A stretch of DNA of 64,000 nucleotides from Ursus arctos (Eukaryota; Chordata; Mammalia; Carnivora; Ursidae), in assembly GCF_023065955.2 (NCBI RefSeq), contig NW_026622997.1, positions 18,580,001 through 18,644,000 on the forward strand. The letters are read 5' to 3'. The position numbers were made by a program, and so were the translations under genes. Of the stretch, positions 23,665 to 35,488 are shown piece by piece; position 1 is the first letter of the stretch; each line of letters begins with the position of its first letter. The notes beneath the pieces were generated by a model. That model did not search any database. It was not told the DNA's origin and saw only the letters and a list, made by a program, of their open reading frames with translations.

Positions 23665-23896
23665 CCGTGCTTCTCAACTGGGGGCATTTTTGCCCCATCA
23701 GAAGGCATTTGGCAACATCCAGAGACTTTTTTTTTTTTTTTTTTTTGGTTGCCCCATGGCCTGGGATGCTCCTGGCATCTATGGAGTAGAGACCAGCAAT
23801 GCTGCTAAACGTCTCGCAATGCACAGCACAGCCCCCCGCAACCAAGAATTCTCCAGCGCCAATGTCAATAGCAACACGCAGGTTGAGAAATCGTGG
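23665..23896 (+). mobile_element. MER20-like hAT MITE
   Basis: The ends CCGTGCTTCTCAAC and GGTTGAGAAATCGTGG are inverted. Between them lie CATTTGGCAACATCCAGAGA, GCATCTATGGAGTAGAG and TGCTAAACGTCTCGCAATG. A run of about 20 T has expanded inside it at 23727-23746. MER20 copies are known to act as enhancers in some mammals; that is family knowledge and is not shown here. Confidence 0.8.
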
Positions 23897-24209
23897 CACC
23901 GAGCATTCCTGGGGACCCAGAGCCTCAGCCGTGTGGCTCAGCACCGGCACTGAGAATACCACTCTCTGAGTAGAGAAGAGGGCAGCGAGTTGGCCTCCTC
24001 TGCTCAGACGCAGGTCAGAGCTGCGGCTTCTGGCCCCCCGTGGCCCAGCCCTGATCTACACCCAGCCACCTCTCAGAAAGTTCTTCCTCCAGTTTCCCCC
24101 AGTAGTCCGACGTGCTGGGCATTTTCGGAGTAGCCCCAGAACCCCCACCCGAACCCTGGAGCTGGAAATTGGACTCGGTTCCCTGAGCTCAGAGGTGTCC
24201 CCAAGAGGG
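23897..24209. other. Unannotated unique sequence
   Basis: GC-rich lead-in to the CpG block, with no recognised features. Confidence 0.35.
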
Positions 24210-24455
24210 CCGGTCAGGCCACCCATCGTCCCGCCCGCCTCGGCCAGCAGCGTGCGAGGCTCACCGCAAGGCTAGCGCAGCCAGGCTGCTCAAACCACAG
24301 CACAGCCCTCCTGACCAGAAGCGAAAGCTGCCCTGGCCAGCTGTGGGGGGCTCGCCTCCTTTCCCGGAAGAGACCGCTTGCCCCTGTCGGTGATGGGGAA
24401 GGGAATTGCAGAGGCTCTCGAGCGCCTGCCGTATCCCTTACCTCCCCCGGCTGCT
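24210..24455. promoter_or_regulatory. Small CpG-rich block (CpG-island-like)
   Basis: By hand count GC is about 65% and about 18 CpG lie in roughly 245 bp, giving an observed/expected ratio around 0.6-0.75. This is outside any repeat I recognise. A minus-strand donor-like GGGAG/GTAAGG reads from 24442 into 24441 and below. A 145-codon minus-strand frame (24214-24651) crosses it but has no recognisable domain. It could be an orphan CpG island, an unannotated promoter, or chance. Confidence 0.4.
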
Positions 24456-25759
24456 GCCCTCTGCTAGGCAAGGAGCTAGGGTGGAAAGAGGTTGAGTAAA
24501 TACAGCTTGTTTTCCCTGCACATGAGCTCTCTTTGCCCTTCACCTGCAACCACCTCAGTGCCGCCCAGCTCCGTCTGCTGGCAAAGAGTCCGCACGAGGC
24601 TGAGGCTCGCTCCCATTTATTTATGAACTTGAACCCAGGGTACAGCCGCAAAAGTCACCCGCTCCAAGAAATGGAAGGAATGCCGAGAGTCATCTAAACA
24701 AGGCTAAATCGGAATTTCCAAAAATAACACAGTTGGAATAGCTTGCTCCAGAAGATTCCTAATAAAAGAGATCCCTCCATCTCCTTGGAAAACCTGTCCG
24801 GGGTAAGACCCGAACCTCAGGGGCAGGGTCATCTTCGTGCTACCCCCGCCTCTCTCCTTCCAGCTGCAACTCAACACTCAGCAATAAAATGGGGGCTATT
24901 TTTGAAAATAAAAACAGGAGACATATGATCTGCGTCCAATACTTAGCCGGTTCTCTGCTGCTCGGGACTTAAAACCTGCCTGCCGTTCACCAAATGACAT
25001 GGGGTGCTGGCAGATGGAGCCGAGAGACAGGGCTGAATGTATTTTAATGGGACCATTAGGATTATGCCAAAAGGTGAGAAAAAAGCATGGGCCAGCCAAG
25101 AAAATAAGCATGAACCTAAAAGAAATACAACGTAGTCCGTCTCTCTTCCCTCTAGTCTCTTTTTGGCTTTCCTCGAGAATCTGATTCGGCAGCAGAGTCC
25201 CTGGTCCACACACAACGGACAAGTGCGTGTTTTCTTAAGCCAAGCATTGCAGGCGGAAATATATGAAAGCAGAAAGAGGATAGCCCGCTGATAGGAGTTA
25301 AGCCAAACGGGATCAGTGCAAATTTCAGACTAAGGCGGATTACAATGTTATGACCTTACTTTTGACAAACCAACCAACTATCCATACCTTCAGTGCTGGC
25401 GTTCATAAATCTTTGTTTTATGCTTCAGGATACCGGCAATTAAGCCTTGGGACTACACATAAGAGCTCACAGCAGAACAGAGATCTTCATTGGAACCAAA
25501 AATGTTCTGATTACTTTCTCAGACCTTGCTCAACACCACAGGGGAAGGGCGGGACGTACATTTGCTCCTTTAATGTAATAGGTACCGGTGATTTGGTGAT
25601 ACACTCCAAGAAAGAGACAGTTCCCCACATTCTTTGCGTCTATCGGGGACTCTGTGGTCACAGCAGCAAAAGCAGCTGCCCTTCGTATGGCTTTTTACCG
25701 CTTGCAAGACAATTTTACACGTGTTTTCTCAGGAATTCCTCAAGGGGAGAAGAAAACCT
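24456..25759. other. Repeat-poor unique sequence
   Basis: About 1.3 kb without recognisable transposons. Stretches such as 24660-24780 and 24890-25180 have the even composition often seen in conserved non-coding DNA, but conservation cannot be judged from one genome. The 137-codon frame at 25350-25763 matches nothing I know. Confidence 0.4.
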
Positions 25760-25835
25760 GTAATTTAAGTGAGCTTACTATCCCCATTTTACAGATAAGG
25801 AAAGAATGCAAGAAATTATGAGAAGAGCCTGTTTC
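25760..25835 (-). mobile_element. Possible MIR fragment, antisense
   Basis: ACTATCCCCATTTTACAGAT followed by AAGGAAAGAATGC resembles antisense MIR. Bases 25925-25965 (GGCTAGAACCCAGACATCTG) may be its continuation. Confidence 0.5.
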
Positions 25836-25987
25836 TGACTTGCTGGGCTGCCACGAGTCATCAGAGCAATGCTGTGCGGCCACCAAGCCACCGTGCAGGC
25901 ATTACTTGTACTCCTTCCAGGGTCCAGAGCCAGGCAGCTGTGGCTAGAACCCAGACATCTGCCTCTGCTGATAACATTCTTCAATTC

Positions 25988-26164
25988 CAAGCGTCTGCCT
26001 TTGGCTCAGGTCATGATCCCAGGGTCCTAGGATTGAGACCCACATGGGGCTCCCTGCTCAGTGGGGAGCCTGTTTCTCCCTCTGCCCCTCCCCCTGCTCA
26101 TGCTCTCTCCCTCTCTCTCACATGTTTTCTCTCTCTCAAATAAATAAATAAAATCTTTTTTTTT
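25988..26164 (+). mobile_element. CAN-SINE (SINEC), 5' truncated
   Basis: It starts inside the head at AAGCGTCTGCC, so about 30 bp are missing. The tail contains AAATAAATAAATAAAATCTT and was the landing site for the inverted SINE at 26165-26324. Confidence 0.9.
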
Positions 26165-26324
26165 AAGATTTATTTATTTATTTATTTGACAGAGAGAGAG
26201 ACAGCCAGCGAGAGAGGGAACACAAGCAGGGGGAGTGGGAGAGGAAGAAGCAGGCTCCCAGCAGAGGAGCCTGATGTGGGGCTCGATCCCAGAACGCTTA
26301 ACGACTGAGCCACCCAGGCGCCCC
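26165..26324 (-). mobile_element. CAN-SINE (SINEC), antisense, nested
   Basis: Reverse-oriented young-type SINE with a roughly 30-bp internal deletion (CCCAGAACG joins directly to CTTAACGACTG). The sequence AAATAAATAAAATC on its right repeats the tail of the SINE at 25988-26164. The repeat is the target-site duplication and shows that it landed in that tail. Confidence 0.92.
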
Positions 26325-26338
26325 AAATAAATAAAATC

Positions 26339-26340
26339 GA

Positions 26341-26388
<48 letters not shown>

Positions 26389-26394
26389 AAAAAA
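26339..26394. repeat. (GAAA)n microsatellite
   Basis: About 13 GAAA units form a 56-nt pure purine tract directly after the duplicated SINE tail. It probably grew out of the A-rich tail. Confidence 0.97.
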
Positions 26395-26399
26395 TGCAC

Positions 26400-27316
26400 A
26401 CCGGAGCGTGTGCTATTAGCACGAACGATTAAATTTTGTCTTTCTTTTGGTGTCGTGTTCAGTGTAGATTATGCTGGTCCAGAGAAAAATTGCTTCAGGT
26501 GCTACCACCAGGCATGAATAAGGCATAAAAATCTGGTGAGCCCTAATCTTCATATCTTAGAAGCAGCATGGTGGCTCTGCTTTGGCTTGCATCCCTCTAA
26601 TCACTGTGCAGGGGACACACACACACACTCACCTGACCCCAAACAGGCAATTGTCACTTCGGCGTGAACCTATGATGTGAGAGGTTTGTTCGTGTTCCTG
26701 AGCACTGACAGCACCGCTTGACCCACCTTTGGGAACTTGCTAATAAATATTTGGTCTAAGACCTGGCTTTCAACCTGGCGATGAGGCTGATGGGGACAAG
26801 CTGTCTAAACCTCCACCTGTTGCTAATTACCAGAGCTGCCAATATTGACCAAAGAAAGCTGCCAGTTGCTGAAATGCCACACAGAGCGGTTTGCCTCTAC
26901 TATTAGGGACCTCCCACGTGCCGATGTCAGCCCAGGCTCTGTGCAAGATGCAGGGATGAGTAAAATGGGTCCAAACCTGTAAGGCCTGGCTCACCAGAAT
27001 AAAGATAAGACGGGAGGCCAGCAAATCACGCACAGAGTAGAAAGTGACCAAGGTCCAAGAGAGAGAGAGAATGCTTGTCCCCACCGACATTCCTGTCCCT
27101 GTTGCCCAGCCTAGCACTCCACAACAACCTACAGGAGGAAAGGGCACTGGCTGCAAAAGCAAGTAAGAGGAACTTTTCCATAAGAAAGGAAATCTTCCAG
27201 CAGCAGAAACTGATGGTGGAAGAGAAACTCATGAAATCAAGCTGGTAGCATGAAAAATAATCCCCTCAGGAATAGGTGCTCAGAGACAAGAGGATATAAT
27301 TGGAAAAGAATAGGAC
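26400..27316. other. Mostly unique sequence
   Basis: No gene is supported. CCAGGCTCTGTGCAAGATGC at 26931-26950 has a MIR-like look. A short (AC)n is near 26620. Confidence 0.4.
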
Positions 27317-27500
27317 GGGCGCCTGGGTGGCGCAGCCGTTAAGCGTCTGCCTTTGGCTCCGGTCCTGATTGAGCCCCGCGTCGGGTACCCTGCTTAGTGG
27401 GAAGCCTGCTTCTCCCTCTCCCGTTCCCCTTGTTTGTGTTCCCTCTCTCACTGTCTCTCTCTGTCAAATAAATAAATAAAATCTTAAAAAAAAAAAAAGA
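27317..27500 (+). mobile_element. CAN-SINE (SINEC), internal deletion
   Basis: Head, right part and AAATAAATAAATAAAATC tail are present, with a deletion after GGCTCCGGTCCTGATTG. The target-site duplication is not clear because both flanks are A/G-rich. Confidence 0.9.
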
Positions 27501-27504
27501 AAGA

Positions 27505-28933
27505 AAGGAAAACCTAAGCCACTGTTTCCCATTCACATTTTCTCTCAAATGTGATGTCAAATAAAAATGTTGACACTAGCAATGAATTGAAAACCAGTAC
27601 CACGTGCCATAAACAGAAGGGACCATGAAAAAGAAATATCATGATTGCAATGTGAAGGGTTCCAGCAGGATCCTGAGGGCTGGGAGCCTTGGGTTTGCTA
27701 CCTCTTTGGTTACCAAGACAAATGAGAATGAGAATGAAGAAAAGAAAGAGGAAGAAAACTGAGAGAAGGTAAGAATGGGTGGTAGAGACGTATTCAAGAC
27801 ACTTCAGAACCAAATGGAGACTTTTTGAATTAATCGATGGGCATAAACCGGAACTGCAAGGCCATGCTTTTTGCTCGGCAAACTGATACATTATTGAATG
27901 CCACGTGTGAGTACTGCCTGCAGCCATCTCCCCCTCCTTAGGAAACGCCTAGCTTCCCCAGGGCTGTCCCAGGCAGAAAGACCCCAAAATGTCCTCAGAG
28001 GAAGGACAGTCCACACCCAACACTCAGAGAAGGAGGGTACACCATCACCCACAATAACCACTGTAAAGTTCCGTTTTCTGATGAAATGCAACGACTATTT
28101 AGAAATGATGACATTTATCCCTTAAAGTAAGTATTAAGTCACTTTTTGCCCCAGAAATCTCCCTTTAAGATGATCTCAAACTCTTGTAGCTGTAAATTCT
28201 TGGATAGTATACCAACTGACTCAACGTCAACGTGGGCAGGACAGGGGAAGCCCCCATTAAATTCCCATTTTTCAAAATATCTGAAAGCAGGCATTTTCAA
28301 GGAGTTGACACTAGCAGGCAGTTAAACAGAACAAATCTATTAGGAAAAAAGTTGGCAGAATGAGGACTAAAGCTTACTTTGTGGGCATGGCCAGTGGCAG
28401 AACCAATCGTAGATCAGGCCTCACCTCCCTGAGGTAACTGTCCACAGAAACTTAGCACTTGTGAGGGCTTCAAAGCCTGACAAGTCCCTGGTGCCCAATA
28501 CTTGATAAGGAAAAGGTCCAGTCACCTTCTGGTCAGCCCATAGAGTGCTGGGCCAAGGAACACCAGGGTAGAGGAAACATCTAGAATCACAAAGTAAGGT
28601 GCACCTCAGATAAATTGCTAACACACTGAACAGGCACACAATCTGCACGACACCCCACAACTCAAGACCGGAGACTCAACCCTTCTCTCCAAAACGCCCC
28701 CTACCCTCTTCAAAACCCCATCATCCCGTGTACGGAGCTCGGCTGAAGCCCTCACAGAACGGACACACACATTACTTAGGACCACTTGTATTTAAACACT
28801 ACTGCCCAGAGTTCCAGATCCCTGTCTGTTCACCACATCTTTTTGGCAGGACTACTAGGAGGTAGGGGCTGCGTTTGGGGCTGGCTGGTGTCCTCAAAGA
28901 CGTACCAAGCTGTAGGTCTTGGGAAAGAGACAG
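27505..28933. other. Mostly unique sequence
   Basis: About 1.4 kb in which I recognise neither an exon nor a transposon. Open frames here are 60-137 codons and unrecognised. Confidence 0.4.
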
Positions 28934-29460
28934 GTGAAGGGGCCACAGAATAAGCCAGCGTCATAAAAATTATTTTGAGCTGAAGCCATTTGCTTTCCTG
29001 AAATCCCTCATCCACCTAAAAGCAGGGCCTCCCAAAAGAACTTGATTGTCATAAATCCCCTCCCTGGGAACAACTGGAATCTTCTCTTTTTGCAGATGAG
29101 AAGTTGGCAGCCAGACAGATGTTTTCATGAACTCTCATATCTCCCATCTATTCCCCTCGGCGTTCATTTATCTTTCCAAAAAGTTGCTTGTTTTATCATG
29201 AGTTACCTTCCACCCCTCCCCCTTCCAAGAAGTCATTTGTTCTCACAGAAATGCCTCTCTGCCCTTGTCTATCCTCTCTGCCCAGGTGACCTGTAAGCCC
29301 CAAATTCCAACCACTCCTTGAGCCACCTTCGTGAATGCCCATGCTTACCTAGGCCATTAAATCTGGGTTCTTTCCTCTTGCTGATCTGTCTTCTGTCAGG
29401 TTTACTTGCAAACCTCCAAACACTAAACAGAAAAGGGTAGCAGGAAGGTTTTAATCCCCC
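28934..29460 (+). mobile_element. LTR-like repeat, family A copy 1
   Basis: The 5' part holds ATTATTTTGAGCTG then CACCTAAAAGCAGG. The 3' part holds CTGATCTGTCTTCTGTCAG, TTTACTTGCAAACCTCC and an A/T-rich end. The same order of blocks is found in the copies at 32095, 43113, 57218 and 60977. The TG start and polyadenylation-to-U5-like end suggest a solo retroviral LTR. There is no PBS or retroviral gene beside it. Confidence 0.55.
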
Positions 29461-31984
29461 AACACAGGCAGTCACAGCACAGGGCGGTTGGTATCAGGAA
29501 GGCCAGACCCTCCCCCAGGCACTGTGCATGGGAGGTTGTAGCCGGTCACAGCACCTTCTAGTAACTTCAGGCCTCCGGAGGCCTCCGGGACCCACAACCC
29601 CAGCTCAACGCAGGCAGTGGAGGATGGAGGTAACAGAGGCAAATGGCTCCCCTTGAACTCAACAGATGGAATGTTGGGACACCCCCCCTCCCCCGGAGAG
29701 GTGGTACCATCCATTCATCTCAGAGGCACATCCCACCGAGCGGCCCAGTGGGACACTTGTCCAGGGCTACACAGAGAATTTCCGCTCTCAGCCTGTCAGG
29801 CCAACACCTTTGCCAGCATGAGTTTAATAGACTTTAACAAAGGAAAAAAAAAAAAAAACGGAAGAGGCCACATGCATGCCCTCCCACCCAGCGTAGGAGA
29901 AGTGGAAACCCTTTATTCTCCTTATGCCAAAATTTGTTTTGCTGGGAGAAGCTTCTTTTCACCGAGCCTCCAGGCTCTTTACCAGCCAGGGTCAAACAAA
30001 GAAGCTTAGAGAACCACAGAACAAATAAACCAAAACAGCCCACAGAGAGCAAGGACAGGAAAGGCCCCCAGTGGCAAATGGAGCCAACTTCCACCCAGCC
30101 TGGGTGCCCCAGCCCAGCCCGGCACAGCCCTGATGACGCCCGCGAGGACAGCTCTGTCTTCTCTTTATTAGCCTCCGCCTCTGCGTCCGCCAGTGTCACG
30201 CTAAAGCATCCATCCAGGGAACTTGTCTCTTTTTTCCCCCCCACTCCTTCTTAAAATTATTAACATCCACTTAAAAGGAAGGGGCGGGAGGGGGTGTAGC
30301 GCTTGCCCTCTTTTCAAATCGCTCGTGAAGGGAATATAGCTTATCACAACAGGTGCACCAGCCACTTACAAAAAAACAGAGGCAGTGTGGAGCTGAAAGG
30401 CTAGGAAATTGCTTGTTCTCTTTGTCAGCTGCTCCTACGGCCGTGCAAAGCCTGCTTAGGAGAGAGATATTGTGTCCCTGCTTTAAAAAAAAAAAAAAAA
30501 AGTGGGGGGTAGGCGGGGGGAAAGGTTTAAGGTTGCCAAGGGCTAAGAGGAGAGAGCAGTGTTGGGGGCTGGAATGGCAAGATGGGGGAGGGCGTGGTGT
30601 CCTGTGGCGGTTTTGGAAAGGCAATGGGGCCTGGTGGCTGGATGAGAAAGCTCTGTCCCAAACTTTCTGGAAAGCTCTGGCAGCATATCCTCGCCCCCAC
30701 AGCAGGATGGGGGGAGAAGGAAAAAAAAGGAAAAAAATGACACCCAGGCTGGCTAAAACACACAGGGGGAACCAGAGAACAGCCGAATGTGTAGACGGTG
30801 TACACTATATTATCATACATTACGTATATGAGATCAAATGAAAGAAGTACTGTTCAGAAACTACCTTGTATGGCAGGCAGGACAAAGCTGGTTTAGTCAC
30901 CCCTGAGGAGAGACAGTGTCTTCCAAGCTATCCTCTTCAGCTGCATGCTTTACTTGTAAATTAGGGAGCCGCCTGTGTGGTATTGGCCCAATGACCTCCA
31001 GCTTCCGAGTTTCAGACTCTTGTAGTGTCCTCGTCCTGTGCTCCCCAAACCAAGCCATTGGAGGGGCCCAGGCGGCGAAGGGGCAGCTCTCCCCCACAGC
31101 CAAGGCCACGCTGATCTCAGATCTGTAAGATATGGATGAACTGAACTTTCTTCCCCTTGGGAAAGCTGTCCTTATCATCTGAAGGAAGATTATTTGTTTT
31201 GCTTAAAAATACAGATAAGACAGTGGTGGAGATCATGGCCAAAGAATCTGCAGCATTGCCCCAAGTAAGTGAACAGAAGACAGAGCCATAGGCCGCAAAG
31301 CCATTGGGTTTTACAGTCGTGCAATGATTCTACCATTAAAAGAAACGATGTAGGTCTGAAGGTAGGACTTCAGAAAGGCAGCCGTGGTAGATCATCAAGT
31401 TAAAAGGGACAGCAGCAGCGGAGTGGTGAGAGTGAATCCCATTTTTGTTGCAATATATGGACCTTTTCTTTTTTTAATCGTGCCAGAAATCTGAGAACCA
31501 AAACCATCTACCCCTACACACAGCTTTGGACACTGAGGTCTAAAACTACCACCCATACACACTCAGCAACCCCAGTCGACCATCCGATACTAACAGGACT
31601 CCACGAGTCCCTTGTCTCCATACCTTGACTTCATTATTCCAGAACATTCCAGTCAGACACTTCCTCAGAAGCCCATGAACTTTTCAATGGAAAACAGATT
31701 GTGTAAGCCAGAAAATTCTGAACCCCACACCTCAAAATCCTCACCTGCTGTTTTCTACCGACCCTGGACTGCGGCGTCATGATCCTTACCCCATCTTTGA
31801 TCAAGCACTGTGCTTGAAAGACATGCCTTAAACGAGACTTCCAAATCTCCATCTGTTTCAACCTTGCCATTCCCTCTGGAGACACTGGCAGGGCTCTAAA
31901 TGGTGTTTCCCTTACCACGGGAAACACGAGCCTGTGTTCGCCTGAAGGAATCCAGAATATAGCCCTGGAAAGAGGGGTTCGGAG
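29461..31984. other. Repeat-poor unique sequence
   Basis: About 2.5 kb with no recognised transposon. It contains A runs near 29842-29857 and 30484-30500 and a G-rich patch at 30502-30521. Frames of up to 162 codons (30353-30841) are compositional and match nothing I know. Confidence 0.4.
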
Positions 31985-32100
31985 TTTCTCTTCCCTCCTC
32001 CCTCCCTCCTTCCTTCCTTCCTTCCTTTCTTCCTTCCTTCCTTCCTTCCTTCCTTCCTTCCTTCCTTCCTTCCTTTTCTTTCCCCTCTTCTTTTCCCCCT
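31985..32100. repeat. Pure pyrimidine tract with (TTCC)n
   Basis: All 116 bases are C or T. The core at 32009-32075 is (TTCC)n with one interruption. Long mirror-symmetric pyrimidine tracts can form triplex DNA. The array is likely to be length-polymorphic. Confidence 0.97.
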
Positions 32101-32500
32101 GAATTCCCCTTATCTGCCTAACAAAAATCCCCTCCTCAGGACTTTTGCAAGCAGCAAAAATGGACTCCTATCCCTGGAGACAAGAAACCTGGCACGGGGA
32201 TAAGGAATTACCTAAATAGACATCGCAAAGCTATCCCATCTCCCATCTCTTCTCTTAAGGGCCCTTTATCTTTCCTAAAAGTCATTTGTTGTCACATTAG
32301 TACCTTCCTCCTATTCAGATGGCACATAAGCCCCAAATTGTAACTGCCATCTTGAATCACATTCTTCTGCGAAGGCCCACTTCCGTGTGTATGAATAAAA
32401 ATCTGTGTTTTCGCTCGTTGTTCTGTCTTTTGTGAATTTAATTTGCAGGCCCTCAAATAAAGAAACTAAAAGGATCAAGGAAAAGTTTTTTTTTCTCCAT
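32095..32500 (+). mobile_element. LTR-like repeat, family A copy 2
   Basis: Shared blocks are TTATCTGCCTAACAAAAATC, the GTTCTGTCTTTTGTGAATTT stretch, AATTTGCAGGCCC and a final AAAAG-T-run-CTCCA. The 5' part is lost or replaced by the pyrimidine tract. Same strand as copy 1, 3 kb away. Confidence 0.6.
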
Positions 32501-32784
32501 GACATGACAAATCAAAGAAAAGACATAGGCAGACAACGCCACCATCCATGATGAAAGTTAATAGGTTACTAGTACATATCGACTCGCTAAAGTCAAAGTT
32601 AAGGAAATTCACTGGAAACAGTAAAACTTGATATCCAAATGGGATATATCCCCAGATCTTCATGAATCCCCAGTCATGATTCTCCATGAAACTCCTACTA
32701 TGTGCTTAAGAACCATATTCTTGTGACCTCTTCACTCCTCAGTACCATGAGCAGGTGCACGTCTTTCCAGAGGCTTTTTAAAAA

Positions 32785-34090
32785 GTTAATAGACTTTATT
32801 TTTTAGGACAGTTTTAGATTTATAGAAAAATCGAACAAACGGTCCAAAGAGTTCCATAAAAGCCCCACGCTCACCCCCTACGTAGTCGCCCTTATTATTA
32901 ACACCGTGCATTACTATGGTTCATTTGCTACCATTAATGAACCAAGATTGAGACATTCTTCTTAACTAAAGTCCATACTTTTTCCAGATTTCCTTAGTTT
33001 TCACCAAACGCCCTTTCCTCTGTTGCAGGATCCCATCCAGCGAACCACATATATCTAGTTGTCACGTCTCCTTAGGCTCTTCTTGGCTGTGACAATTTCC
33101 CAGACTTATCTTGTTTTTGATGAGCTTAATAGTTTTGAAGAGGACTGGCCAGGTACTTTGTAAGACATTCTTTCATTGGAATCTGTCTGTTTTTCTCAAG
33201 CTTAGAGTAGAATTATGAGTTCTGAAGAGGAAGATCACAGAGGTGAAGTGCCATTTTCATCATACCGTGTCATGTACGTACTCTCGACAGGACTCACCAC
33301 TATATGTATTAACCTCGATCGCCTAGCTAAGGTGATGGTTGTCAGGTTTCTCCATATTATTTTTTTTTTCTTATAGACTTTATTCATTTGAGAGAGGGAG
33401 AGAGAGCACGAGCAGGGAGAAGGGGCAGAGAGAGAGGGAGAAGCCGACTCTGCAGAGAGCAGGGAGCCCGACGTGGGGCTCGATCCCAGGACACTGAGAT
33501 CATGACCTGAGCCGAAGACAGATGCCCAACCGACTGAGCCACCCAGGCATCCCCAGGCTTCTCCACTTTGAAGTTACTCTTTGTTTCCCCTTTTCTGTAC
33601 TGCGTTCTTTGGAAGGAAGTCACTATGTCCAGCCACGTAAGGAAGTAAGGAGTTAAACAACTCTTCCTCGAGGGCAGAATACTGGTAAGAATTATTTGGA
33701 ATTTTCTGTACAGGAGATCTGTGCCTTCGTCCCTCTTTGTTGATTTATTTAATCCCTTATTTATATCCATATGGACTCATGGATATTTATTTTATACTTT
33801 GGATTTTAATCCAGTACGACTTCATTTTGTGACTCAAACTGTTGCCACTTTGGCCATGGGACTTCTTTCAGCTGGCTCCTGGGTCCCTTTGACACACACA
33901 TGCCATTGTTGTGGGGGGTTGGGGCTTGGTTTGGTTTTGCATTTCCTTACGTATTGAGGCCTCAAGATGCTCCTGATTCACTTTGCATATTTCCTGCCCC
34001 AACCGAGGATCAGCCATTTCTCCAAGGAGCTCAGGGCCATATTTCACAAAGAAATTCAGTTTCCATCACAAGACATTCGAGGGTAGACAA
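32785..34090 (-). mobile_element. Old L1 3' region, antisense, split by a SINE
   Basis: Read on the plus strand it gives a known antisense L1 text: GTTTTAGATTTATAGAAAA, TTGTCACGTCTCCTTAGGC, TTCTTGGCTGTGACAATTTC, GGAAGGAAGTCACTATGTCC and ATGGACTCATGGATATTTAT. A SINE interrupts it at 33360-33553. Confidence 0.8.
33360..33553 (-). mobile_element. CAN-SINE (SINEC), antisense, inside L1
   Basis: Target-site duplications CAGGTTTCTCCAT (33343-33355) and CAGGCTTCTCCAC (33554-33566). The plus strand shows a T-run, CTTTATTCATTTGAGAGAG and an ending ACTGAGCCACCCAGGCATCC. Confidence 0.93.
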
Positions 34091-35150
34091 GACTAGCAGA
34101 GAGCAGAGCCTAATGAAGAGGCAGATGAAAGCAGGGTGGCCGACCTGCTGGGCACCCTCCTTAGGACTACTTCTTGCTGCCCCCTCCCCCTCCCACCCCC
34201 AGGCTAATGACCAGTATGAGTCAAGTTCATGCCTCCATTTTTATCTTAAAATATTTTATCATTCTTCTGATTCATGCACTTACACAGAATTATTTTTGAA
34301 TTTCATGCCCCAGTAAAATGTTGATATGTGACATGTCATCGTCCTTCTAGAATTGTTTGGTCATAGTGAAAACCAGTTCATTGCAGAGAGATACAGAACA
34401 CATCGTGGGATCCCAGCCACTCCAACCTGCTTCTGTCTTCTATATCCTGCTGTGAGTCAACATTTTTGGCCTTGAGGGCAGCCCGGTGCCACGCCTATAA
34501 CCAGTTGTTCAGGTTATTTCCCTTTACTCATCTATCCATCCCCAAGTTCAAAGCCACTTTCCCAATTGGTGGGTTTTTAGCTTTTTTAGTAGAGAGCGCT
34601 TTTCTCCTATGAAATCACCATACAGAGAATTGTAACACACGGAAGTGGTAAAAAGTGGTATTTTATTAATAGACACGTCTTACAAACTCAAATTAGCGAT
34701 ATTTACCTGGAATAAAACCAGTAAGAACAACGGTGCTTGGGTGCACATAAAATTTTTGAGTGCGGAGCCACGGAACACAGTGGTCATCTTCCATCAGCCC
34801 TATCATCCAGTTTACTTCTGTATTTTGTTGGAGCACAAAACGTCAAGAAAATTGAGGTTAACAAAAATTTGTTTAAAAACAGACACCATTTGCTACTACT
34901 TCGCCACAGTTCATCTTACAGTCTCAAGATAGTCTCCAATGAAGCAGAAGATGCAGAAGCAGCTATATTACAAAGTCTACGCAAAAATGCATACATTTCA
35001 TAGCAAACGGTAACATCTTGGGAATCTTCAGTTTTCTAAGATTTAGCATCGTGTGTATTGCTTTACAGCAGGTATTTTTAATAGCTTAGACTATTTTTAA
35101 ATGAAATGTTATAAACATTTATGGAAACTCTTAAGTGCCGTCCCCGAGTC
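34091..35150. other. Unique, AT-rich sequence
   Basis: No transposon is recognised. Two overlapping open frames (34645-34932, 34737-35003) share the same DNA in different phases and match no family. A perfect MEF2-type word CTATTTTTAA is at 35091-35100. Confidence 0.4.
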
Positions 35151-35162
35151 TAAAGTTTGTGA

Positions 35163-35262
35163 GGGGCGCCTGGCTGGCTCAGTCGGTGAAGTGTATGGCT
35201 CTTGATCTCGGGGTTGTGAGTTCGAGTCCTGCACTGGGTGTAGAGAGTATTTAAAAAAAAAT
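35163..35262 (+). mobile_element. Short tRNA-derived SINE
   Basis: The compact type has GGTTGTGAGTTCGAGTCCTG and GGGTGTAGAGAGTATTT before the A tail. Target-site duplication GTTTGTGA is at 35155-35162 and 35263-35270. The B-box-like GGTTCGAGTCC-type core is retained but is not a functional tRNA gene. Confidence 0.9.
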
Positions 35263-35488
35263 GTTTGTGACACACTTGCTAGCCCCTGGGCAGTTGTATT
35301 TTCTGGAAGTCCCTCCCCTCCAGAGAAGTGACTTATTTAACTATACTATTATTAATTCTCTCGACCTGGCATTATAGGGCCCATTTCCTCTGGACAGAAT
35401 TTGGAAGCAGAATTCTTGCTGAAGACTTACTGGCTGATGTCCACCTTGGCTTTCTAATTGGGTACATATTAAAGGCCCTTGAATTTTT

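Noticed and set aside
24214..24651. 145-codon minus-strand frame as a gene
   Set aside because: It is GC-rich sequence with few stops. No domain, initiation context or second exon is visible.
30353..30841. 162-codon frame
   Set aside because: Lysine runs come from poly-A. The opposite strand is also open, and no family is recognised.
35163..35262. tRNA gene
   Set aside because: All tRNA-like sequence here is in SINE heads, followed by SINE bodies or tails with duplications.
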